Assembly: GCA_963169045.1 (NCBI GenBank)
Contig: CAUJDF010000003.1
Span: forward strand, 124,001 to 188,000
Direction: 5' to 3'
Source: Myxococcota bacterium
GTDB taxonomy: Bacteria > Myxococcota_A > Bradymonadia > UBA7976 > UBA1532
Length of the DNA stretch: 64,000 nucleotides
Under the pieces are notes generated by a model. The model made no database searches. It was not told where the DNA came from and saw only the letters and a list, made by a program, of their open reading frames with translations. The position numbers were made by a program, and so were the translations under genes. Each line of letters starts with the position of its first letter. Position 1 is the stretch's first letter. Below, one piece after another: positions 34,154 through 42,890 of the stretch.

Positions 34154-35064
34154 CAGCGCCGCAGCGCCTCGACGTCGGCCGCGAACGCGGCGCCGAGCGC
34201 GCTCCGCAGGGCCGGCGTCTTCGGCTCCGGGACGAGCGCCGCCTCGAGCGCCGCGGCCATCGCCGCCGCCGTCGCGAACCGCCGCTCCGGGTGCTTCTCG
34301 AGCGCCCGCGCCACCGCGGCCTGCAGCGGGACGGGCACGTCGAGCGACCGCGCGAGCGGCGGCGGGCGCTGGTGCACCTGCGCGTCGAGGGCGTCGAACA
34401 CCGACGGCGAGTCGAACGCGGCATGCCCGGCCAGCAGCGCATAGGCGACGAGGCCCAGGGAGTAGACGTCGGCGCGGCCGTCCACCGGCTCGCCGCGCAC
34501 CTGTTCAGGCGCCATGTACTTCGGGGTGCCGACGAGCGCCCCCAGACCCGTGGTGTCCGGATCCGGGTCCGGCTCGCGCGCGACGCCGAAGTCGAGCAGC
34601 TTCAGGCGCTCGCCGTCGTCGTCACACACCAACATCAGGTTGGCCGGCTTGACGTCGCGGTGGACGATGCCTGCGGCGTGCGCCTCGTCCAGCGCGCCGA
34701 GCACCGGGACGAGCAGCGAGACCACGCGCGCCGGCGGCATCGGCCCGTCGAGCAGGACGTCGGCGAGCGTGCGCCCGTAGAGCCGCTCGAACGCCATCCA
34801 GGCGACGCCGTCGGGCGTCTCGCCGGCCTCGTACAGGCGCACGATGGCGGGGTGGGTCAACCGCGAGACGACGCGGCCCTCGCGCCGGAAGCGGACGCGC
34901 GCCACCTCCGCCACCCCGGGAGCGGAGTCGAGCACCTTCAGCGCGACCGGCAGGCCGTCGGCGCGACGCACCGCGTCATAGACGACGCTCGCCGCCCCGC
35001 CGCCGAGCACCGCGACGAGCCGAAACCGCTCCGCGAGCGCGGGACCGAACGGCTGCACGAACAT
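34123..35064 (-). CDS. Cytosolic Hanks-type Ser/Thr protein kinase
   Basis: 313 residues, almost only kinase domain. Motifs: Gly-loop VLGGGAASVVYDA (with a Gly/Ala-rich loop), ALKVLD Lys43, HRDVKPAN, LLDFGVAR, KYMAPEQ and DVYSLGLVAYALLAG. The C-terminal 35 residues carry no sensor or membrane helix, so it should be soluble. AGGAGG lies four bases before ATG 35064. Convergent with the cyclase gene, with which its last codons overlap. Substrate unknown. Confidence 0.9.
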   Translation of the reverse strand: MFVQPFGPALAERFRLVAVLGGGAASVVYDAVRRADGLPVALKVLDSAPGVAEVARVRFRREGRVVSRLTHPAIVRLYEAGETPDGVAWMAFERLYGRTLADVLLDGPMPPARVVSLLVPVLGALDEAHAAGIVHRDVKPANLMLVCDDDGERLKLLDFGVAREPDPDPDTTGLGALVGTPKYMAPEQVRGEPVDGRADVYSLGLVAYALLAGHAAFDSPSVFDALDAQVHQRPPPLARSLDVPVPLQAAVARALEKHPERRFATAAAMAAALEAALVPEPKTPALRSALGAAFAADVEALRRCQPALRPVRK

Positions 35065-35185
35065 GAGACCTCCTCCCGGGACGTCCCCGAGAGGGGCAAC
35101 GAACGTGCCACGCCTCCGGAACGCACGGCCTCACGCCGGGTGTTGCCGCCGCGCTACGCGAAGTCGCGCGGAGGTGACGGGCCGC

Positions 35186-36148
35186 TCAGCGCAGGCGGAT
35201 GACGCGGGTCGTCCAGTTGGCGCCGCCGCGGTCGTCGCGGTAGACGACCCACAGCCGCACCTCGGGCACGTCGTCGGGCGCCTCGAACGACGTCTTCAGC
35301 TCGTCGTCCTCGACCTCGCCGGTGGGGTTGCGCGTCTCGATCGAGTGGCTGCCGAGGCTGCCGGCGGTGGCGTAGAACTCAAACTGCAGCTTCTCCTCGA
35401 GCACGCGGTAGCCGGGCTGGCCCGACTCGTCGGGGAACGTCGCGACGGGGTAGGTCTCGGTCTGCTTCTCGCGGTCGAAAATCGGGAAGAGGTCGTACTC
35501 GCGGCCGCGCTCGAGGGTGACCGTCTCGCCGTCGCCCATCGTCTCCTCGTCGTCGAAGCGCAGGCCCTCGATGACCGGGTTGAGGTTGGGCGTCTTCGGC
35601 GGCGGCGGCTCCTGCCCCTCGCGCACGGGGACGAACGGCACGTTGTAGGTCACGATCTTGTTGGCGCGCAGCGTCTCGCCGGCACCGTCGCGGATCGTGA
35701 CGTCGAGCATCACGAACAGGCCGCCGTATCCCTGGAACGGATCGGCCTCGATCCATGTGTTGAGCTGCGCCGCCGTCGGCGCGAACCGGAACGTCAGCAC
35801 CTCGGGCCGGCCGGTGCCGCGCTCGACGACGCGCACGCGCTGCTCGGCCGGCGCCGCGTCGCAGCGGCCCTCCTCGTCCTGCAGGCACGCCTCCACCGAG
35901 AAGGTGAGCTCTTTCGCGGGGTTGCGCGGGTCCACCACCAGCACCCGCACGTCGACCGGCAGCGGGTCCTCGGTCACGGTGAAGAGCGGCGCGTCTTCGT
36001 CCTCGCCCGCGTCGTTCAGCTCGACCGCCACGAACACCTCGGGCGCCGAGATCTGCAGGCCGAGGACGCGCAGGTCCTTCACCTCGGTGACCTCGTCGAA
36101 GTCGAAGCAGCCCGTCAGCAAGAGGCAGGCGAGCATCAGGCGGCGCAT
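35186..36148 (-). CDS. Lipoprotein partner of the TonB-dependent receptor
   Basis: 320 residues. The type II signal peptide ends in LLLTGC (Cys14). The mature part is acidic and rich in beta-strands (VTEVKDLRVLGLQISAPEVFV, VDVRVLVVDPRNPAKELTFSVEACL, VIEGLRFDDEETM), consistent with Ig-like domains. It overlaps the receptor stop by one base (TGATG), and the pair looks like a receptor with its surface lipoprotein, in the manner of SusD-like or other cargo-binding partners, although it has no SusD helical repeats. Cargo unknown. Confidence 0.78.
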   Translation of the reverse strand: MRRLMLACLLLTGCFDFDEVTEVKDLRVLGLQISAPEVFVAVELNDAGEDEDAPLFTVTEDPLPVDVRVLVVDPRNPAKELTFSVEACLQDEEGRCDAAPAEQRVRVVERGTGRPEVLTFRFAPTAAQLNTWIEADPFQGYGGLFVMLDVTIRDGAGETLRANKIVTYNVPFVPVREGQEPPPPKTPNLNPVIEGLRFDDEETMGDGETVTLERGREYDLFPIFDREKQTETYPVATFPDESGQPGYRVLEEKLQFEFYATAGSLGSHSIETRNPTGEVEDDELKTSFEAPDDVPEVRLWVVYRDDRGGANWTTRVIRLR

Positions 36149-38766
36149 CAGAACCTCCCCTGGGCGCCGAACGTCGGCAGGATGGGGATGCCGGGTACCG
36201 GCGCCTTCTCGCGGAAGCGATAGTCGTACGCCGTGAACTCCGGGTTGTTGGCGTTGTACACGTTCTGCACGTCGAGGTAGGCGGCCAGCTGCCAGGCGGT
36301 GAACTTCCACGTCTTCTCGATGCGCAGGTCGAGCTGGTGGAACGTCGTCTGGCGCGCCGAGTTGATCTCGCCCCGCAGCGGCTCGTAGTCGCCCTCGTCG
36401 CCCTCGAAGGTCGCGCCCTCGATGGGCGTCGTCGGGTTGCCGGTCACGAGCCGGAAGCGCGCGCCCGCCTCCCAGCCGCTGCCGAGCTTGTAGCTCGCCA
36501 CCGCCGTCAGGATGTGCGTCTGGTCGAACAGCGTCAGCTCGAAGGGATCCTCGGGCCGCTCCTTCGACTCGGATCGCGACAGCGTGTACGAGATCCAGCC
36601 GTAGAAATCGCTCGTCACCTCGTGCTTCAGCAGCAGCTCGAGGCCGTACGCGCGGCCCTCGCCGGTGTTCTCGAAGCGCTTCAGATCGACCTCGACCTCG
36701 CCGAGGTCCTCGCCGTCGCCCGCCGACACGCTCACGTCCTCGGACCGCTCCGCCATGTCGTGCCGCGCGATGTAGAAGCCCTCCACGTCGAGCGACAGCG
36801 CCTCGTCGATCTGCCACTCGAAGCCGGCGCCGTAGTGTTCGGCCCACTCCGGGTCGAGCTCCGGGTTGCCGAACTCCTCGTCGATGCGCCACTCCGGCGG
36901 CGGCTGGTTGAACAGACCGGCGCCGGCCTTGAGCACCCACGCAGGCGTCAGCTGGTAGCGCACGTTCAGGCGCGGGTCCGCGGCCCACTTGAGACGACCG
37001 AACCATGAGTACGAGTCGAGGCGCGCGCCGGGGATGAGCGTCACGGGGCCGTCGGCCGGCCGCCACTCCGCCTCGGCATAGACCGCCGCCGAGATCAGGT
37101 CGACGCGCCGCTCCACCGGCTGCGTCTCGCGGTCGCCGGTGTTCGTGCCGGGGTACGGCCGGTAGTCGGGGATGCGCAGCGGCACCTCCGCCTCGAGGAA
37201 CGCCGCGCGCCCCAGCGTGTCGAGGCCGGTGCGCAGCGTCAGCGTCTTCGCGGGGTCGAGCCGCAGGTCGAAGCGCAGGCCGTACTCGATCACCGTGCCG
37301 TCGACGCTCGTCTCGCCGGCGTCGAACGTCGTGAAGTCGGCGCCGATCACCGGCGACATCGTCCACTGGATGCCATCGGAAGGCTTCGCGTGCCAGTCCA
37401 GCTTCACCCGGTGGAAGGCGATGCGCGCCCCGATCTCGTCGGTGCCCGTGCCGCCGGGATCGCCGAGCAGCGTCAGGTGGTCTTCGGATCCGAACACGAG
37501 CAGCGAAAGGCGGTGCCTCTTGGAGAGGATGTGATCGACGCGCGTCTGATAGTCGTAGTAGGACGGCAGCACCGAAGAGACCCCGGCGTCGGTCACCGCG
37601 TCGATGCCCGCGAGCACGCCGTCGATGTAGCTGCGCCGCGCCGCCACCGAGATCACCCAGTCGTCGCCGATGGGACCCTCGACGTAGCCGCCGGCGTCGA
37701 ACAGATCGACGTCCACGCTGCCGTGCCACTTCTTCGGCTCGCCCCGCCGCGTGCCCACGTCGATGATGCCGCCGATGGCGCGCCCGAACCGCGCGCTGAA
37801 GTTGCCGGGGTAGAAGTCGATGCGCTCGAGCATCTCCGGCGGCAGCACCGACGGCCCGCCGAGGAAGTGATACGCGATCGGGATCTCGTGGCCGTCGACG
37901 AACACGGCGGAGTCGCCGGGCGACGAGCCGCGCACGAGCAGCACGCCGAGCACGTACGGCGAGCGCTGGATACCGGGCAGGTTCTGGATGGCGCGCAGCG
38001 GGTCGCCGAACGAGCCGGGCACGGTGCGCAGCACGTCGCCCTCGAGCGTGCGCCGCGTCAGGCTCGTCTTGTCGCGCGGCGCGCGGACGACGATCTCCGC
38101 CGAGGCCGGCAGCGGCTCGAGCGCGACGTCGAGCGTCGCGTCGGCGCCCTCGGCGAGCGTCAGCTGCCGCGTCGCCACCTCGTGCACCGGCCCGACGATC
38201 GTCACCTCGACCGGACCGGCGGGCAGGCCCTCGATCACGAAGCGGCCCTGGTCGTCCGTCTCCGCGGCGGCGCCGCCGGCGTCGACCACCACGCCCTGCA
38301 GCGGGCGGCCCGAGTCGCGGTCGAGGATGCGGCCCACGAGGCGCCCCGGGGGCGGGGGCGGCGGCGGGAGCGTGAACTTGTAGGTGAACGGCACGCGCAC
38401 CGTCGCCGGCTGGCCGTCGATCTCGGCGGGCGAGAACCGGAAGGCCCGCGCCGCCGCCGTCGCCGCCTCCTCGAGGCCGTGCCCGAGCGGCGCCGACGTC
38501 ACCTCGACCTCGGTCACGGCGCCCGTGGCGTCGACGGTCAGCACCATCGCCACGTCGCCCTCGACGCGCGCGCTCAGCGCGGCCTCGGGGTAGGGCGCCG
38601 GCGCGCCCACGAGCAGCGCCGGCGCCTTCGTGAGCACGCCCGCGGGCGCCGACGGGGGCGGCGGCGGCGGCGGCAGCTCCTCGTCGGAGAGCGGCCGCAT
38701 GCCCTCGCCCTGTCCCCAGACCCCGCACGGCGCCAACAGGAGCGCCCAGATCGCCAACCAACGCAT
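36148..38766 (-). CDS. TonB-dependent receptor with built-in TonB C-terminal-like domain
   Basis: 872 residues. Signal peptide (1-18), Pro-rich stretch (PPPPPPP), a TonB C-terminal-like domain (about 57-131: [38 protein letters not shown]), a second Pro run, a carboxypeptidase-regulatory-like domain (141-225), the plug (about 230-345: [38 protein letters not shown]) and a 22-strand type barrel ending in FGAQGRF. TonB_C normally belongs to the inner-membrane energiser; its presence inside the receptor recurs in Myxococcota but is odd mechanistically. Followed by its lipoprotein gene. The divergent AAA ATPase gene starts 68 bases upstream. Confidence 0.9.
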   Translation of the reverse strand: MRWLAIWALLLAPCGVWGQGEGMRPLSDEELPPPPPPPSAPAGVLTKAPALLVGAPAPYPEAALSARVEGDVAMVLTVDATGAVTEVEVTSAPLGHGLEEAATAAARAFRFSPAEIDGQPATVRVPFTYKFTLPPPPPPPGRLVGRILDRDSGRPLQGVVVDAGGAAAETDDQGRFVIEGLPAGPVEVTIVGPVHEVATRQLTLAEGADATLDVALEPLPASAEIVVRAPRDKTSLTRRTLEGDVLRTVPGSFGDPLRAIQNLPGIQRSPYVLGVLLVRGSSPGDSAVFVDGHEIPIAYHFLGGPSVLPPEMLERIDFYPGNFSARFGRAIGGIIDVGTRRGEPKKWHGSVDVDLFDAGGYVEGPIGDDWVISVAARRSYIDGVLAGIDAVTDAGVSSVLPSYYDYQTRVDHILSKRHRLSLLVFGSEDHLTLLGDPGGTGTDEIGARIAFHRVKLDWHAKPSDGIQWTMSPVIGADFTTFDAGETSVDGTVIEYGLRFDLRLDPAKTLTLRTGLDTLGRAAFLEAEVPLRIPDYRPYPGTNTGDRETQPVERRVDLISAAVYAEAEWRPADGPVTLIPGARLDSYSWFGRLKWAADPRLNVRYQLTPAWVLKAGAGLFNQPPPEWRIDEEFGNPELDPEWAEHYGAGFEWQIDEALSLDVEGFYIARHDMAERSEDVSVSAGDGEDLGEVEVDLKRFENTGEGRAYGLELLLKHEVTSDFYGWISYTLSRSESKERPEDPFELTLFDQTHILTAVASYKLGSGWEAGARFRLVTGNPTTPIEGATFEGDEGDYEPLRGEINSARQTTFHQLDLRIEKTWKFTAWQLAAYLDVQNVYNANNPEFTAYDYRFREKAPVPGIPILPTFGAQGRF

Positions 38767-38834
38767 CGCGGCAAGATAACGAGTCGGCGCGGTGCCGTGC
38801 ACCTCCACGGCGCATCGGAATCGGAGGAGGCCCG

Positions 38835-39935
38835 ATGATCGACCGCGTCGCCATTCAGAACTTCAAGTCATTACGAGATGTTACGTTCGGCATGGGCCGG
38901 ATGACGGCCGTCGTGGGGGCCAACGCCGGCGGCAAGACGAGCATCCTCCAGGCGCTGCGCTTCCTCGACGCGATGATGCGCGGCCCGCACCCGGGCGAGG
39001 AGGCGCACGTCCGCGGCCGCCCCGGCGCGTTCTTCAGCGGCCGCCGCGCGCTCGAGCGCTTCGCCAGCCGCCCCGACGACGGCCGGATCTGCCTCGCCGC
39101 CGCCAGCGGCAAGGACCGCTTCTCGTTCGAGGCGACGCTGGAGGGCCCCAACGCGCCCATCTTCCGCTTCACGGCGACCCTCGGCGGCGAGGACAGCGCG
39201 CTCACGATCCCCGACGAGCACGGCATGGAGGCGCGCTTCTTCGGCCAGCCCGGCCTCGGCGCCTTCGGCCCCGCCGCGCTCCTGCGCCTCGACGCGCGCG
39301 TCCTGGCCGAGCCGGCCTACGCCACCGGCCTCGCGCCCATGCTCGGCCCCGCCGGTGAGCACCTGCCCGTCGTGCTCGCCGACCTGGCCGCGGTCAACCC
39401 GGACCACATCGGCTTCCTCGTGTCCGAGCTGCGCCGCGTCATCCCCACCGTGCGCCGCATCCGCATGCCGCGCGCGGAGGTGGTGCACACCATCGTGGAG
39501 CCGGTCACCATCGGCGGCGAGGTCTACTCGCGCACCACCGAGCGTCGCGAGTGGGGCCACGGCCTCGAGGTGGAGATGGGCGACCTCGGCTTCCTGCCGG
39601 CGGACCTCGTCGGCGAGGGCGTGCTGCTGACGCTCGGCCTGTTGACGGTGCTGCACGGCCCGGGCGCGCCGCGGGTCGTGCTGTTCGACGACCTCGAGCG
39701 CGGCCTGCATCCGCGCGCGCTCGCCGAGGTCGTCGGCTGCATGCGCCGGGCGCTCGACGCGCGCTCCGACCTGCAGATCGTCTGCACGAGCCACTCGCCG
39801 GCGGTGCTGCGCCTGTTCTCCGAGGACGAGGTGCGCGTGGTGCGGCCCGGCGACGACGGATACGCGCGCGTGCTGCCGCTCGCGAGCGACCCGGAGTGGC
39901 TGCGCTGGCGCCGCCTGCCTTCCGACGAAGCCTGA
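38835..39935 (+). CDS. AAA-family ATPase (RecF/SMC-like, AbiEii/OLD-type ATPase)
   Basis: 366 residues. N-terminal [14 protein letters not shown] and Walker [10 protein letters not shown] (about 29-37), then a variable middle, and a C-terminal half with Walker [17 protein letters not shown] and the D-loop/His region [15 protein letters not shown]. This is the layout of the AAA_15/AAA_21 ATPases related to OLD and RecF. No nuclease (Toprim) domain follows, and no toxin or methylase partner is next to it. GGAGGAGG lies five bases before the ATG. It might be a lone defence or repair ATPase, but the sequence alone does not decide. Confidence 0.85.
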   Translation: MIDRVAIQNFKSLRDVTFGMGRMTAVVGANAGGKTSILQALRFLDAMMRGPHPGEEAHVRGRPGAFFSGRRALERFASRPDDGRICLAAASGKDRFSFEATLEGPNAPIFRFTATLGGEDSALTIPDEHGMEARFFGQPGLGAFGPAALLRLDARVLAEPAYATGLAPMLGPAGEHLPVVLADLAAVNPDHIGFLVSELRRVIPTVRRIRMPRAEVVHTIVEPVTIGGEVYSRTTERREWGHGLEVEMGDLGFLPADLVGEGVLLTLGLLTVLHGPGAPRVVLFDDLERGLHPRALAEVVGCMRRALDARSDLQIVCTSHSPAVLRLFSEDEVRVVRPGDDGYARVLPLASDPEWLRWRRLPSDEA

Positions 39936-39955
39936 AGCGCGCCGCCGATCCGGAT

Positions 39956-40102
39956 TCAGGCTCGGCGCGAGCGTCGGATGCAGGGCCAGAGGGCGAGGAC
40001 GAGGAGCCAGGGAGCGGCCGAGCGGTCGCCGGCGGCGCTGCAGGCGCAGCCACCGTCGGCGCCGTCCGAGGTCGCGCCGGGGCCGGCGTCCGGTCGTGCC
40101 AT
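39956..40102 (-). pseudogene. Orphan MYXO-CTERM tail (48 codons)
   Basis: On the reverse strand ATG 40102 opens 48 codons ending at TGA 39956-39958. Residues 17-48 read as a full MYXO-CTERM tail: GGCACSAAGDRSAAPW, the hydrophobic run LLVLALWPCI, and the basic end RRSRRA. No signal peptide or body precedes it; the frame is closed upstream by TGA 40136-40138 and the next gene begins at 40183. This is either the remnant of a lost surface-protein gene or a very small tail-only protein. The region otherwise has no gene on the forward strand. Confidence 0.55.
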
Positions 40103-40182
40103 GGCATCCGTGGATGGGCGAAGCGTCGCGTGTCGTCAACGAAGCGGCCGCGGCGCGCGCGTCTCGTGTTAGGTTCCGCCCG

Positions 40183-41835
40183 ATGACCGACATCGCAGGC
40201 GCGGTGGGGCCGATCGCCCCCGACACGGTGGAGCGGATGCTGGGCGGCGAGACGGCCGCGACGCCCGGCGCGACGTTCGGGCGCAAGGCGCGGCCGGGCC
40301 GCCCCGGGGCGCTGCACCGCGAGGGCGCGTTGTTCGCCTGCGCCGGCCACGCGCTCGGCGACGACCTCGACGCGCGCCTCGCCCGCGACGACTTCGCCGG
40401 CCTCGACGGCGCGTTCGCCGCCGCGCGGTGGGACGGCACGACGCTCACGCTGATCCGCGATCCGTTCGGACAGCGCGCCCTCTTCTGGACGGTCGTCGGC
40501 GGGACGTTCTACTTCGCCAGCGAGCTCGCCACGCTGCTCGCCGCGCCCGGGGTGAAGGTCGAGCTCGACCCCATCGCCGTCCACAAGTACCTCACGTTCT
40601 CGTTCGTGCCGGGCGAGGCGACGCCGATCGCCGGCGTCCGGCGCGTGGCGCCGGGCCACGTGCTCACCTGGCGCGACGGCCGCGTCGAGACGCGCCCGTG
40701 GTTCGTGCTCGAGGAGCACATCGCGCCCGTCGAGCAGGGCGCGGCGTCGAAGACCCTGTGGCGCCTGGCGCTCGAGGCGGTCGGGCGCCGCCTGCGCCCC
40801 GGTCGCGCCGGCCTGTACCTCTCGGGCGGCATCGACTCCTCGGCGGTCGGCCTGTGGCTGAAGGACGCCGGCGCCGACGTCACCGCCTTCACGCTGGACT
40901 TCGGGGCGGCCTCCGTCGAGCGCGAGGAGGCCATCGAGGTGGCTCGGCACCTCGGCCTGAGACACACGCTCGTCCCGGTGCAGCCCGCCGAGCTGGGGAC
41001 GCACCTCGACGCCATCGCCGGCGGGCTCGAGATGCCGTTCGGCGACCCGGTGACCGGGCCGCACTGGCTGCTCGGCCGCGCGGCGCGCGCCGCGGGCTTC
41101 GACACGGTGTGGAACGGCGAGGGCGGCGACCAGCTCTTCGGCGGCTGGACGAGCAAGCCGATGATCGCCGCGGCGATCTACGGCGGCGAGTCGGAGACGC
41201 CGGCGCAGCAGTATCTGCGCAGCTACCACCGCTTCTACGGCCTCGAGGCCGAGCTGTACGCGCCGGCGCTGGCCGCCGCGGTGACGCCGGGCGAGCGGCG
41301 CGCGACCATCGCCCGCTTCCTCGAGAGCGACCGCGCGCACACGTTCCTCAACCGCGTGCGCCTGACCGACATCTCGCTGAAGGGATCCCACAACATCCTG
41401 CCGCGCGCCGAGCGCATGGCCGCCGCCCACGGCCTCGACCTGCAGATGCCATTGTTCGACCGGCGGCTCGCGGAGTGGAGCTTCACGCTGCCCACCGACC
41501 TCAAGCTCCACGGCGCGTGCGAGAAGTACGTGCTGAAGCTGGCGCTGCAGAAGCGGCTGCCGGAGGCCATCGTCTGGCGGCGCAAGTTCGGCATGAGCGT
41601 GCCGGTGACCGACTGGGTCCTGGGGCCGCTGCGGCCGGTCGTCGAGACCCTGCTGTCCGACGAGGCGGTGCGGCGGCGTGGGCTTCTCCGCCCCGAGTTC
41701 GTGCGGGCGCTGCGCGAGGGCCACGACGTCGCCGGCGAGACGCGCCGCCGCCGCCTCGGCGAGCGCCTCTGGGCGCTGCTGATGCTCGAGGCGTGGTGCC
41801 GTCGGTTCCTCGACGGCCGGGGGCGCCCCGCATGA
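40183..41835 (+). CDS. Asparagine-synthetase-like ligase without catalytic Cys (I)
   Basis: 550 residues. It has the two-domain layout of class B asparagine synthetase. The N-terminal glutaminase domain begins MTDIAGAVG where active enzymes begin MCGI; without the Cys nucleophile it cannot use glutamine. The synthetase domain keeps the ATP pyrophosphatase loop SGGIDSS (214-220) and NGEGGDQLFGGW. Such Cys-less enzymes include beta-lactam synthetase, carbapenam synthetase and lasso-peptide cyclases, which adenylate a carboxylate and close an amide. First of five genes joined by ATGA/GTGA overlaps. Its substrate is unknown. Confidence 0.87.
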   Translation: MTDIAGAVGPIAPDTVERMLGGETAATPGATFGRKARPGRPGALHREGALFACAGHALGDDLDARLARDDFAGLDGAFAAARWDGTTLTLIRDPFGQRALFWTVVGGTFYFASELATLLAAPGVKVELDPIAVHKYLTFSFVPGEATPIAGVRRVAPGHVLTWRDGRVETRPWFVLEEHIAPVEQGAASKTLWRLALEAVGRRLRPGRAGLYLSGGIDSSAVGLWLKDAGADVTAFTLDFGAASVEREEAIEVARHLGLRHTLVPVQPAELGTHLDAIAGGLEMPFGDPVTGPHWLLGRAARAAGFDTVWNGEGGDQLFGGWTSKPMIAAAIYGGESETPAQQYLRSYHRFYGLEAELYAPALAAAVTPGERRATIARFLESDRAHTFLNRVRLTDISLKGSHNILPRAERMAAAHGLDLQMPLFDRRLAEWSFTLPTDLKLHGACEKYVLKLALQKRLPEAIVWRRKFGMSVPVTDWVLGPLRPVVETLLSDEAVRRRGLLRPEFVRALREGHDVAGETRRRRLGERLWALLMLEAWCRRFLDGRGRPA

Positions 41836-42890
41836 AGTGCGCGCGCTGCGGCCACGACTCCAAGTACCCCGAGCGCGCGGGCCGAAAGTGTCCCGGTTGC
41901 GGCGGACGCTTCGCGTTCGAGCCGCGCGAGGGCGATCCCATCAACGACGTGGCCTTCGACAAGGCCCTGGACTGGGTCAGCTCCGGCGGCACGGTCGCGT
42001 TCACCATGGGCAACCTGCACCACGCCGTCGCGCGCCGCATCGCGCCGAAGAGCTTCGGCTGCCTCCTGTACGCCCCGTTCGTCGTCGGCATCCTCGGCGG
42101 GATGGTCGCCGTCGGCGCCGGCCGGCCCGGGCTCGCCGCCACGCTGCTGCTCGGCTTCTTCGGCCTCGGCGCCGCGCTGCTCGTCGGCAACAAGCGGCGC
42201 CCGCTGGGGCTGACGGTCCCCGCGTTCCAGGCGCTCTACCGGCGCTGGGTCGACGCCCACGGCCGGCCGCCGAAGCTCATCCCGCCGCCCGCCGACAGAC
42301 CGGCGCAGCTCGATCCGGCGCTGACGAGCGAGCTTGCGAGCTACTCGTTCGACCGCGCGGTGATCTGCGATCGGGCCGAGACGGTCGATCTTTTGCTGGC
42401 CAACGACTTCCACTTCGAGAACAACTGCGCGGTGCTGTCCTTCGACGGCCACCCGCGCCATGTGTTCGCGACGGTCCGCGCGATGCTGCGCCACAACCCG
42501 CGGCTCGAGGTGTTCGCGCTGCACGACGCGACGCCCTTCGGATGCAAGCTGGCGTGGCTCCTGCGCCACCAGCCGGATTGGTTCGAGGGCACCGAGGTGC
42601 GGGTCTTCGACGTGGCGCTGCGGCCCGGCCAGGCGGCGCGGCAGCCGCGGCTCCTGTGGCGGACGCGCGAAGACGTCGAGAAGCATCCGGCCCTCACCGA
42701 TCGGGAACGGCACTGGCTCGGCCGGTACCGGATGGAGCTCGCGGCCTTCCGGCCCGAACAGCTCGTCAAGCGACTGTTCCGCGCCATGAATCACATGCCC
42801 GAGGCGGCGAGCGGCGACGGCGGCGGGGGCGATCTGATCTGGACGTCCGAGGCGACGGCTTCCGATGGCGGCGCCGACAGCTTCGGTTGA
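41832..42890 (+). CDS. Zinc-ribbon membrane protein of unknown function
   Basis: 352 residues. N-terminal zinc ribbon CARCGHDSK...KCPGCGG (3-24), then two membrane helices (about 75-95 and 97-118, LLYAPFVVGILGGMVAVG and LLLGFFGLGAALLVG). The C-terminal 220 residues are an alpha/beta domain: AVICDRAETVDLLLAND, NCAVLSFDGHPRHVFATVRAML, LEVFALHDATPFGCKLAWLL. The last phrases recall the Toprim fold of topoisomerase VI A (DxDPxG), but with changed residues, so this is only a resemblance. Overlaps both flanking synthetase genes (ATGA upstream, 26 bases downstream), which ties its role to theirs. Confidence 0.75.
   Translation: MKCARCGHDSKYPERAGRKCPGCGGRFAFEPREGDPINDVAFDKALDWVSSGGTVAFTMGNLHHAVARRIAPKSFGCLLYAPFVVGILGGMVAVGAGRPGLAATLLLGFFGLGAALLVGNKRRPLGLTVPAFQALYRRWVDAHGRPPKLIPPPADRPAQLDPALTSELASYSFDRAVICDRAETVDLLLANDFHFENNCAVLSFDGHPRHVFATVRAMLRHNPRLEVFALHDATPFGCKLAWLLRHQPDWFEGTEVRVFDVALRPGQAARQPRLLWRTREDVEKHPALTDRERHWLGRYRMELAAFRPEQLVKRLFRAMNHMPEAASGDGGGGDLIWTSEATASDGGADSFG

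Noticed and set aside
38835-39935. Complete OLD-family or other anti-phage defence system
   Set aside because: Only an ATPase is visible; no nuclease, toxin, reverse transcriptase or methyltransferase partner on either side.
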